Shown piece by piece: positions 1-5,115 of a stretch of 5,115 bases of DNA (position 1 is its first letter; every line of letters starts with the position of its first letter). The translations under genes and the position numbers were made by a program. Under the pieces are notes generated by a model. That model had not been told where the DNA came from. It did no database searches and saw only the letters and a program-made list of their open reading frames with translations. This DNA comes from Acidobacteriota bacterium (lineage in GTDB: Bacteria; Acidobacteriota; Terriglobia; Terriglobales; Acidobacteriaceae), in assembly GCA_021805955.1 (NCBI GenBank), contig JAJZDO010001064.1, positions 1-5,115 of the forward strand, written 5' to 3'.

Positions 1-524
1 ACGTGTTGGCAGATTCGTTCCGGAAGCGCCCCTTTTGCGTAGTCGGAAAGAACGATGCTGTCGGCACCTGCAATTTGCGCGTTTAAAGACCCCAGCAGGG
101 AATCGATCTCTGCCTCGAAGGGCAGCTCCGGCGCTTCTACGTCGAGCCGCATCAGTTGCTGCCGCCCTGCCATTACGCGAGTCTTTGAAATTGTCGGCCG
201 TTTCCAGACGCAGACTGCATCCGTCCCGATTCCCGCGCCATCCAGCAACCCGCGCAATGTCTGCGCAGTTTCATCCTTGCCCAAAAATCCCGCTAACGAT
301 ACCTGCGTGCCCAGGCCGACCAGATTCATCGCAACATTGGCTGCACCGCCCGCCACACTGGTGCGGTGAGCAGAACGCAACACCGGCACCGGCGCTTCTG
401 GAGAGATGCGGCTGACGTCGCCCCACAAATACTGGTCCAGCATCAGATCGCCGACGACCAGCACGCGATGACGCTGAAAGCCGGATTCAACCAGGTCGAG
501 CACACGATGAAGATCGCGAATCAT
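1..524 (-). CDS. rfaE1: D-glycero-beta-D-manno-heptose-7-phosphate kinase (RfaE1 / HldE kinase domain), 3' part missing
   Basis: This is a PfkB/ribokinase-family sugar kinase. It phosphorylates D-glycero-D-manno-heptose 7-phosphate at C1 in the cytoplasm, a step towards the ADP-heptose used in the LPS inner core. About 174 N-terminal residues are visible and the gene runs off the left edge. Visible motifs match the E. coli HldE N-terminal half closely: VVGDLMLDQY (about 23-32), SRISPEAPVPV (38-48), the sugar-binding AGGAANVAMN (58-67), PTISKTRV followed by QQLMRLD, and VLSDYAKGAL near the edge. The ATG at 524-522 was chosen because an in-frame stop lies seven codons upstream and the family match begins shortly after it; a weak GGAT lies 6 bases before it. 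It follows the glycosyltransferase gene by 43 bases on the same strand, so co-transcription is likely. Because the C-terminus is missing, I cannot tell whether it is a single-domain kinase (HldA/RfaE1) or fused to the nucleotidyltransferase domain as in HldE. Confidence 0.93.
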   Translation of the reverse strand, partial: MIRDLHRVLDLVESGFQRHRVLVVGDLMLDQYLWGDVSRISPEAPVPVLRSAHRTSVAGGAANVAMNLVGLGTQVSLAGFLGKDETAQTLRGLLDGAGIGTDAVCVWKRPTISKTRVMAGRQQLMRLDVEAPELPFEAEIDSLLGSLNAQIAGADSIVLSDYAKGALPERICQH

Positions 525-567
525 GCTGAGATCCAATCTATCCTAACCGGCCGCATCGCGGAGCAAG

Positions 568-1662
568 TCATCGTGGACTGGGAACCACGGCATGCGCCAG
601 CGACAGCCGCGACAACACGCGATGAACGACTCCCAGCACTTCCGACGGAAGAATCGATGTCAGGCATTTTTTCTTCTGCTCGACGCATGTCTCCAGATCG
701 CAACCCCAGCAATCGGTGCGGTGATAAATCACTTCATGCTGACTGCCCCAGGGAAACCATGTGCGAGGCCTGTTCCGCGCGGCAAATACCGCGACACACG
801 GCGTCCCAACGACGGCGGCCAGATGCATCGGCCCACTGTCATGGCCGACAAAAAGTTTTGCTCGTGCCAGCACCGCTGCCGATTCGCGAGGAAGAAGTTT
901 CCCGCACAGATTGACAGATCGTCCCGCCCACGACGTCGCTGCACGTTCACTTACGGACGATTCTTCGCCGGCTCCGACCAGCACCAGCCCGTATTGCGGC
1001 AACTCCACGGCCAATGTATCCAGCACGCTGCGCCAATTCTCGGCCCCCCAATCCTTCGCCTGCACTTTGGTGCCAATGCAGCACGCCAACAGCGACCGGC
1101 CCTGAACCGGCTCCAATGCCTCAGCGGCGCGTTTGTGCTCGTCGAGTGTCAGTCCCAGGTCCCAATTCGCAGCATCCTGCAAATCAATCTTTCCCAGACT
1201 GCGCATCAAGCGCGCCAGCCGCAGAGCCTCTGGTTCATACCATCCAGTCACCGGATCCAACCGATTCGTGCGGGCATCGCGCGCCAGTGGCAGGCCCATG
1301 ATCGTGGGGATGCCGCACAGCCGGAAAAAAGCAGCGTCGCGCAGCACCTCTCCTGCCAGCCGGCGTGGCGTCAAATAGACCAGCACCTGCGCCCGGTAGG
1401 CACGAATCTCCCGCTGTAACGTGATCAGGTCTCCCAGGCTTCGCGTCGCGATAGGATAGCGCATGAAACTATGGACCAGTCCTGATCCTTCCAGCACGGC
1501 GAACGCGGCTGGAGCTTTGCTGTGCACGGGAATATTTGTCAGCAGGCAGCGCTCCGCATCGGGATAGGCGCGCGCAATCTGATGAAAGCAGGGCAGCGCC
1601 ACCACCGTGTCGCCCAGGCTTCCCAGCCGGTAAATCAGAACGCGTTCGATCTCAGTCTGCAT
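568..1662 (-). CDS. Glycosyltransferase family 9 protein, WaaF-like lipopolysaccharide heptosyltransferase
   Basis: This 364-residue protein has the length and architecture of a GT-B heptosyltransferase, which transfers heptose from ADP-heptose to the LPS inner core at the cytoplasmic face of the inner membrane. The N-terminal domain opens with RLGSLGDTVVALP (12-24), the family's first glycine loop. The C-terminal nucleotide-sugar half carries GTKVQAKDWGAENW (197-210), NLCGKL (251-256) and the hallmark FVGHDSGPMHLAA (271-283). A cysteine set at C318, C321, C326 and C333 matches the CxxC...C...CL pattern common near the end of WaaF-type proteins. There is no signal peptide or membrane segment. 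The start is well placed before the glycine loop, but no Shine-Dalgarno is visible; the bases just upstream are AT-rich (gttaaataa). The heptose kinase gene lies 43 bases downstream on the same strand, which supports a heptose role. The acceptor and exact sugar cannot be read from sequence, so no gene symbol is given. Confidence 0.92.
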   Translation of the reverse strand: MQTEIERVLIYRLGSLGDTVVALPCFHQIARAYPDAERCLLTNIPVHSKAPAAFAVLEGSGLVHSFMRYPIATRSLGDLITLQREIRAYRAQVLVYLTPRRLAGEVLRDAAFFRLCGIPTIMGLPLARDARTNRLDPVTGWYEPEALRLARLMRSLGKIDLQDAANWDLGLTLDEHKRAAEALEPVQGRSLLACCIGTKVQAKDWGAENWRSVLDTLAVELPQYGLVLVGAGEESSVSERAATSWAGRSVNLCGKLLPRESAAVLARAKLFVGHDSGPMHLAAVVGTPCVAVFAARNRPRTWFPWGSQHEVIYHRTDCWGCDLETCVEQKKKCLTSILPSEVLGVVHRVLSRLSLAHAVVPSPR

Positions 1663-1702
1663 TTATTTAACGATTCAGTTGACACATGAGAGGCGCGTTT
1701 CC

Positions 1703-1736
1703 AGTTACAGCGGCAGGTTCCTGATTTATCGTAACT
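1703..1736. repeat. Nested inverted repeat in the gap between the glycosyltransferase and the exported unknown protein
   Basis: The 78-base gap 1663-1740 holds 6-base arms AGTTAC (1703-1708) and GTAACT (1731-1736). Between them is a second small dyad, CAGG (1714-1717) and CCTG (1720-1723). There is no run of T after it on the minus strand, so it is not a clear intrinsic terminator. It could be an operator, a weak RNA fold at the end of the 1741-2382 transcript, or chance. No convincing promoter for the glycosyltransferase gene was found in this gap. Confidence 0.35.
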
Positions 1737-1740
1737 AAGA

Positions 1741-2382
1741 TCAACGGCTCCCATTTGCTATGCAGGCGGCATACGTATCCAGGAAGCGAGTCTCTAATGT
1801 ATGAAACTCATCCAAGGTCTGAAATTTTCGCGATGAGGGTTCTTGATTCACAAGATAAACAGTTACGACCACATGCCGCAAATTATCGAAGAGCAAGTAA
1901 AAAGCTAAAACTCCCCCGGAAACAGACGATTTCGTCATCCCCTCGCTATGAAGATTGAGCAAATCGCGGTCAGAAATTGCGTCAGCACGGAAGTCGGCAC
2001 TCGAACCCAAAAGATATGCAAAATTCTGCCGAAGCAACTCCTTTTGCTCATTCCATGATTCAGGCGGCAGCTCCTCTGCCTTCACATTGGCAAATATAGC
2101 TGTACCGGGATAAGCGAAGCCGATGCGATTTCCTGCCAACATCTGTAACGTCTTGCTGCCGTGGGCTGTTTCGACGCTCCGTTCCGTAACTCCAGGATCC
2201 AGCGGATCGACTTCAATGACTTCTAATCCGTCATGGAAGGAGCAGTCCCGATATATATCCAGCGGACTTTGTTTTGCGGACGACATCAATTGGGCGTGGG
2301 CAGAATTCGAAATAATCAGTGCGGAGACTATTGCAATATTGAAAAACGTTAAGCCCCGGCTGGTTTTCATAGTGCCCAGCAT
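1741..2382 (-). CDS. Exported protein of unknown function
   Basis: I do not recognise this 213-residue protein. It begins with a clear Sec-type signal peptide: basic MKTSRG (5-10), a hydrophobic stretch of about residues 11-25, and a probable signal peptidase I site after AHA (28-30), leaving a mature protein starting QLMSS. There is no lipobox and no later membrane segment, so a periplasmic or secreted location is expected. The mature chain has only two cysteines, C47 near its start and C207 near its end, which could form a disulfide. It is mixed in composition with an acidic early part (EVIEVDPLDP, 54-63). Two starts are possible: Met1 (2382) or Met5 (2370). Met5 gives a more typical signal peptide and has a weak GGG four bases upstream; Met1 has no ribosome-binding site. 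Its DNA is much poorer in GC than its neighbours (50 of 120 bases at 1801-1920), suggesting a lineage-specific or acquired gene. Its start lies 26 bases from the divergent nuoI start. Confidence 0.8.
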   Translation of the reverse strand: MLGTMKTSRGLTFFNIAIVSALIISNSAHAQLMSSAKQSPLDIYRDCSFHDGLEVIEVDPLDPGVTERSVETAHGSKTLQMLAGNRIGFAYPGTAIFANVKAEELPPESWNEQKELLRQNFAYLLGSSADFRADAISDRDLLNLHSEGMTKSSVSGGVLAFYLLFDNLRHVVVTVYLVNQEPSSRKFQTLDEFHTLETRFLDTYAACIANGSR

Positions 2383-2408
2383 ACCGCAAACTGCCGTATA
2401 CTTTTCGT
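2383..2408. promoter_or_regulatory. Compact divergent promoter region with a shared, symmetric -10-like box
   Basis: These 26 bases separate the start codons of the exported unknown protein (minus) and nuoI (plus). The self-complementary hexamer GTATAC lies at 2396-2401. On the plus strand it gives TATACT (2397-2402), five of six matches to the bacterial -10 consensus, with the A of the nuoI ATG seven bases past its end. On the minus strand the same bases give TATACG (2400-2395), about 12 bases before Met1 and about 24 before Met5. No good -35 box is seen at the usual spacing in either direction, and no Shine-Dalgarno precedes nuoI. The role as a promoter is inferred. Confidence 0.4.
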
Positions 2409-2894
2409 ATGTCGATTGTGCGCGATCTCGCAGCCGTTGCCAAAGGAATGAGTGTCACCTTCGGAGAAATCTTTCAGCCGACTGAGGTGGAGAATTATCC
2501 CGACGGCCCGGGACCCATGCGCGGCGCGAAATTTGAAGAGCGCTTCCGCGGCCGGCATGTGCTGCAACGCGACGAAAACGGCCTGGAAAAATGCGTGGCA
2601 TGTTTCCTGTGCGCCGCCGCGTGCCCGTCGAACTGCATCCATATCGAGGCAGCTGAAAACACCACGGATCAGCGGATTTCCAGCGCCGAGCGCTACGCCA
2701 AGGTCTACAACATCGACTACAACCGCTGCATTTTTTGCGGTTATTGCGTCGAGGCCTGTCCCACAGATGCCATTACCCACGGCCACGGGTTTGAATTGTC
2801 TTCGCTGAATACCACCAGCCTGGTCATGCGCAAAGAGGACCTTCTGGTGCAGATGCCGGGCTCCCCGGCCAAACTGGAATCTTCCACTCAATAA
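2409..2894 (+). CDS. nuoI: NADH-quinone oxidoreductase subunit I (NuoI), two [4Fe-4S] ferredoxin subunit, located apart from other nuo genes
   Basis: NuoI carries iron-sulfur clusters N6a and N6b in the peripheral arm of respiratory complex I and passes electrons towards the quinone site at the cytoplasmic membrane surface. This 161-residue protein has both cluster motifs: C62xxC65xxC68xxxC72P and C107xxC110xxC113xxxC117P, the second within CIFCGYCVEACPTDAI. The extra Cys76 (CPSNCI) also occurs in E. coli NuoI (CPVGCI). Other family marks are FRGRHVLQRDENGLEKCVAC (46-65) and the RKEDLL stretch (141-146). The N-terminal segment (1-22) is the expected membrane-surface helix region. The C-terminal tail is short; E. 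coli NuoI has 180 residues. Start at 2409 is chosen because the N-terminus fits the family, although no ribosome-binding site precedes it; the alternative Met14 (2448) has AAGGA directly abutting the ATG, too close to serve. No nuoH, nuoJ or other complex I gene lies in the window, which is unusual. The next gene on the strand is 138 bases away. Confidence 0.93.
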   Translation: MSIVRDLAAVAKGMSVTFGEIFQPTEVENYPDGPGPMRGAKFEERFRGRHVLQRDENGLEKCVACFLCAAACPSNCIHIEAAENTTDQRISSAERYAKVYNIDYNRCIFCGYCVEACPTDAITHGHGFELSSLNTTSLVMRKEDLLVQMPGSPAKLESSTQ

Positions 2895-3001
2895 CCGAAA
2901 CCCACGCAATCGCTAAGATGGAACGAAGGACTCTCTTCGCCCGCCGATTCTCTATTTCGAGTTCGGACAGCGACGAAGGCGCTTTTTTACTCGCGATCGA
3001 T

Positions 3002-3014
3002 GGAAATCATTTCC
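3002..3014. repeat. Perfect 13-base palindrome directly before a ribosome-binding site
   Basis: GGAAAT-C-ATTTCC is a perfect inverted repeat with a one-base centre, ending one base before the GGAGG (3015-3019) that leads the PCC-domain gene. The rest of the 138-base gap 2895-3032 holds only weak elements: a run of six T at 2983-2988 after a four-base dyad (AGCG 2969-2972, CGCT 2980-2983). The palindrome could be an operator or fold in the mRNA leader; its role is not shown. Confidence 0.45.
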
Positions 3015-3032
3015 GGAGGGAGAGGCATCGAA

Positions 3033-3623
3033 ATGAAGTCGTCTAAATTCTTGCTTGTCAGTACCGCAGCCGTATTCGCAATGGCGCTCGTCGCGTCGCC
3101 GCGTTCCGCGATGGCCAGCAGCGACGTTGCGTCGCAAGTCGGCAGTTCGATTTCCGCCAAGGCTCAAGCGCCCTTGATGAAGTTCAAAATTCTGAACCAA
3201 AGCGCGCAGGAAACAACCTATGCTGTCATCTTCGGCGCCGGGGATGAAGTGTTCAGTGGACTGACACAGTTTGCGGAAGAAAACCATATCGTCGCCGCGA
3301 GAATTACCGGCATCGGCGCCATCCAGAGCGCTACGCTGGGATGGTTCGATCCGCGGCGGAAGACCTACCGGCGCATCTCCATTGACCATCAATCGGAAGT
3401 GCTTTCGTTGCTGGGCGACATCGCGATGTACCAGGGCAAGCCCGTCGTTCATGCTCACATGGTGGTGGGGTTTCCCTTTGGAATGACGCAGGGCGGTCAT
3501 CTCTTACAAGCCCATGTTCGACCAACCCTTGAAGTCATTGTGACCGCGTATCCGCGGGCCCTGTACAAAAAATTCGATCCGGAGAAGGGACTCGCGGTGA
3601 TCGATCCGTCGATTCAAAAGTAG
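3033..3623 (+). CDS. Exported PCC/DUF296-domain protein
   Basis: This 196-residue protein has a Sec signal peptide, MKSSKF then a hydrophobic stretch (7-21), with probable cleavage after AMA (26-28). A PCC (plants and prokaryotes conserved, DUF296) domain then covers about residues 50-190. Family marks include the GIGAIQSATLGWFD segment (93-106), VVHAHMVVGFPFG (138-150), GGHLLQAHVRPTLEVIVT (154-171) and a closing GLAVIDPS. The conserved histidines H140, H142 and H156 are of the kind that could bind a metal or ligand. In plants the domain is paired with AT-hooks in DNA-binding proteins; there is no AT-hook here, and the signal peptide argues for a periplasmic role. Function in bacteria is unknown. 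The start at 3033 is preferred over the in-frame ATG at 3000 because a strong GGAGGGAGAGG (3015-3025) precedes it and the signal peptide begins there. It sits 138 bases after nuoI and 54 before metH. Confidence 0.88.
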   Translation: MKSSKFLLVSTAAVFAMALVASPRSAMASSDVASQVGSSISAKAQAPLMKFKILNQSAQETTYAVIFGAGDEVFSGLTQFAEENHIVAARITGIGAIQSATLGWFDPRRKTYRRISIDHQSEVLSLLGDIAMYQGKPVVHAHMVVGFPFGMTQGGHLLQAHVRPTLEVIVTAYPRALYKKFDPEKGLAVIDPSIQK

Positions 3624-3677
3624 CCTTGCGCGGGAATAGAAGCAGACACGCAACTCACTTCGTTGTTCAGGAAGCCA

Positions 3678-5115
3678 ATGCAAACTTTTTCGGAAGTGTT
3701 ACGAGATCGAGTCATCGTCTATGACGGTGCAATGGGTACCAGCATTCAGAAGCACGCCCTGACCATCGACGATTATTGGAACAAGGAAGGCTGCAATGAG
3801 CTGCTCGTGCTCAGCCGGCCGGATGTGATTCGCGGCATTCATGCCAATTTTTTGGAAGTCGGCTGCGATGTCATTGAGACGGATACCTTCGGTTCCTCGC
3901 GCATTGTGCTGGCGGAGTATCAACTGGAAGACAAAACGCGCGAGTTGAACATCGTCGCGGCACATCTGGCAAAAGAAGTTGCCGCGCAATATTCCACACC
4001 GCAAAAGCCGCGCTTTGTTGCCGGTTCCATCGGCCCTACCACCAAACTGCCATCGCTCGGACACATTACCTACGATGCCATGGCCGAGGCCTATCGTGAG
4101 CAGATTGAAGCGCTCATCGAAGGTGGCGTCGATGTCTTGCTGATCGAGACCTGTCAGGATTTATTGCAGGGCAAGATCGCGCTGGCAGCCTGTGAGGACG
4201 CCATGCGCGCGACCGGCAAGCGCCTGCCAGTCCAGATGCAGGTCACGCTGGAGGCGACCGGAAGAATGTTGCTGGGCAGCGAAATTGGCGCGGCGCTTGC
4301 GGTGCTGGAATGCTTCCAGCCGGACGTGATCGGACTGAACTGCGCTACCGGCCCACGCGAGATGAACGATGCCGTGCGTTTCCTCTGCCAGAATGCGACG
4401 CGACCTGTGAGCGTGCTGCCGAATGCAGGTCTGCCGCAGAATGTCGGCGGCCATGCCGTCTACGCGCTGACGCCGGAGGAACTGGCGCACTTTCACAAAC
4501 AGTTTGTGGAAGAGTATGGCGTGCGTGTTGTCGGTGGCTGTTGCGGCACCACTCCGGAACATCTTCGAGCAGTGGTTGAAGCTGTGGAGCATGCCAAGCC
4601 GGCAGCGACCCATGCCGTCGCGCAGAGCGTTGCTGCCAGCGCCTACTCTGCCATCCCGTTGGAGATCGATGGGCAGCCTGTAATTGTCGCCGAGGAAATG
4701 AACACCACCACGCGCAGTCCAGTATTTCGCGAGATGGTTCGCAGCGGCGATTACGGCGGAATCCTTGCGCTTTCCAAACGCCTGGCCAAGGAAGGCAGCC
4801 AGATGCTGGACATCTGCTGCGCCATCGTCGGCGAAGACGAAAAAGCGTACATGAATGCGGTGCTCGATCAGATCGCCACGCGCGTGCCTGCGCCGGTGCT
4901 GGTTGATTCCACCGAAGCCGATGTCATCGAGGAAGCGCTGAAGCGCATTCCCGGCAAGCCTTTGATCAACTCCATCAATCTGGAAGATGGTGAAAAGCGT
5001 ACCTCGAAGGTTCTGCCCATGGCTCGTCGCTATGGCGCTGCCGTCATCGCTCTGACCATCGACGAAGACGGAATGGCGCTGACCGCGCAAAAGAAGGTGG
5101 CCGTTGCGCGGCGTA
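3678..5115 (+). CDS. metH: Cobalamin-dependent methionine synthase (5-methyltetrahydrofolate--homocysteine methyltransferase), 3' part missing
   Basis: MetH moves a methyl group from 5-methyltetrahydrofolate through cobalamin to homocysteine, making methionine in the cytoplasm. The first 479 residues are present; the gene runs off the right edge. Residues 1 to about 305 form the homocysteine (betaine-homocysteine methyltransferase-like) barrel, opening with VYDGAMGTSIQ (14-24), with zinc ligands C222 (GLNC), C288 and C289 (GGCCGTTPEH). A linker (about 306-328) leads into the pterin-binding barrel from about residue 332. Pterin-contact candidates D410 (VDST) and N431 (INSIN) are kept. The first strand reads VAEEMNTTT (337-345) where E. 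coli has IGERTNVTG, and D378 is followed by ICC instead of INM. The cobalamin and reactivation domains would lie beyond the window, so a full-length or short MetH cannot be told apart. ATG 3678 has AGGAAG (3669-3674) just upstream. The 54-base leader has no room for a cobalamin or SAM riboswitch. Confidence 0.95.
   Translation, partial: MQTFSEVLRDRVIVYDGAMGTSIQKHALTIDDYWNKEGCNELLVLSRPDVIRGIHANFLEVGCDVIETDTFGSSRIVLAEYQLEDKTRELNIVAAHLAKEVAAQYSTPQKPRFVAGSIGPTTKLPSLGHITYDAMAEAYREQIEALIEGGVDVLLIETCQDLLQGKIALAACEDAMRATGKRLPVQMQVTLEATGRMLLGSEIGAALAVLECFQPDVIGLNCATGPREMNDAVRFLCQNATRPVSVLPNAGLPQNVGGHAVYALTPEELAHFHKQFVEEYGVRVVGGCCGTTPEHLRAVVEAVEHAKPAATHAVAQSVAASAYSAIPLEIDGQPVIVAEEMNTTTRSPVFREMVRSGDYGGILALSKRLAKEGSQMLDICCAIVGEDEKAYMNAVLDQIATRVPAPVLVDSTEADVIEEALKRIPGKPLINSINLEDGEKRTSKVLPMARRYGAAVIALTIDEDGMALTAQKKVAVARR

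Noticed and set aside
366..914. Plus-strand open frames at the left end (35-415, 55-369, 366-914)
   Set aside because: They run antisense to the heptose kinase and glycosyltransferase genes, whose conserved motifs are unmistakable.
1088..1090. Novel metal site suggested by four cysteines near the end of the glycosyltransferase (minus-strand codons for C318-C333, roughly 664-711)
   Set aside because: The spacing matches the CxxC...C...CL pattern common in WaaF-type heptosyltransferases, so it is an ordinary family feature.
592..1419. 275-codon plus-strand open frame opposite the glycosyltransferase
   Set aside because: The minus strand encodes a full GT9 protein with all its motifs; the plus-strand translation has no recognisable domain and a biased Arg/Gln/Pro composition.
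2367..2909. 180-codon minus-strand open frame opposite nuoI
   Set aside because: NuoI with both cluster motifs occupies the other strand; this frame also overlaps the start of the exported unknown gene and shows no family features.
2969..2988. Possible intrinsic terminator after nuoI (AGCG...CGCT followed by six T)
   Set aside because: The stem has only four base pairs with a seven-base loop, too weak to call, and the T-run could equally be part of a promoter for the next gene.
3000..3032. Extended start of the PCC gene at the ATG at 3000
   Set aside because: The strong ribosome-binding site lies inside this extension and the signal peptide begins at 3033; the extra residues would place charged sequence before it.
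3624..3677. Cobalamin or SAM riboswitch before metH
   Set aside because: The gap is only 54 bases, far too short for either class, and no such conserved box is visible.
4161..5090. 309-codon open frame on the minus strand, antisense to metH
   Set aside because: It lies wholly opposite a clear MetH reading frame and its translation is rich in His, Arg and Gln without any family motif, as expected for the shadow of a GC-rich gene.

Overview
The window reads as ordinary chromosome of a Gram-negative, moderately GC-rich bacterium. The heptose/LPS genes, the style of the NuoI and MetH proteins and the mix of neighbours fit an Acidobacteriota (Terriglobia-like) genome best. That assignment is an inference from remembered family features, not from a search. 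There are no RNA genes, CRISPR arrays, insertion sequences or phage genes that I can support, and no gap between genes exceeds about 140 bases.

Left part, minus strand (1-1662): two genes of lipopolysaccharide inner-core heptose metabolism lie in tandem. A WaaF-like family 9 glycosyltransferase (568-1662) is followed 43 bases later by the kinase that phosphorylates heptose-7-phosphate (RfaE1/HldE kinase domain, cut by the left edge). One makes the activated-heptose precursor and the other transfers it, so a shared transcript is likely. Upstream on the same strand is a clearly lower-GC gene (1741-2382) for a small exported protein that I do not recognise.

Right part, plus strand (2409-5115): a NuoI-type two-cluster ferredoxin subunit of respiratory complex I stands without any other nuo gene in view. 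It is followed by an exported PCC/DUF296-domain protein (3033-3623) and by the first 479 residues of a cobalamin-dependent methionine synthase (MetH), cut by the right edge. MetH shows the whole zinc-dependent homocysteine module and about the first half of the methyltetrahydrofolate-binding module.

The two halves meet at a very compact divergent junction: only 26 bases separate the start codons of the exported unknown protein and nuoI. The only promoter-like element there is centred on the self-complementary hexamer GTATAC, which could act as a -10 box in both directions and would make the nuoI mRNA leaderless. This junction, the orphan nuoI, the exported PCC protein and the diverged folate-site motif in MetH are the points most worth a second look. 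I did not find a convincing new defence or mobile system here.
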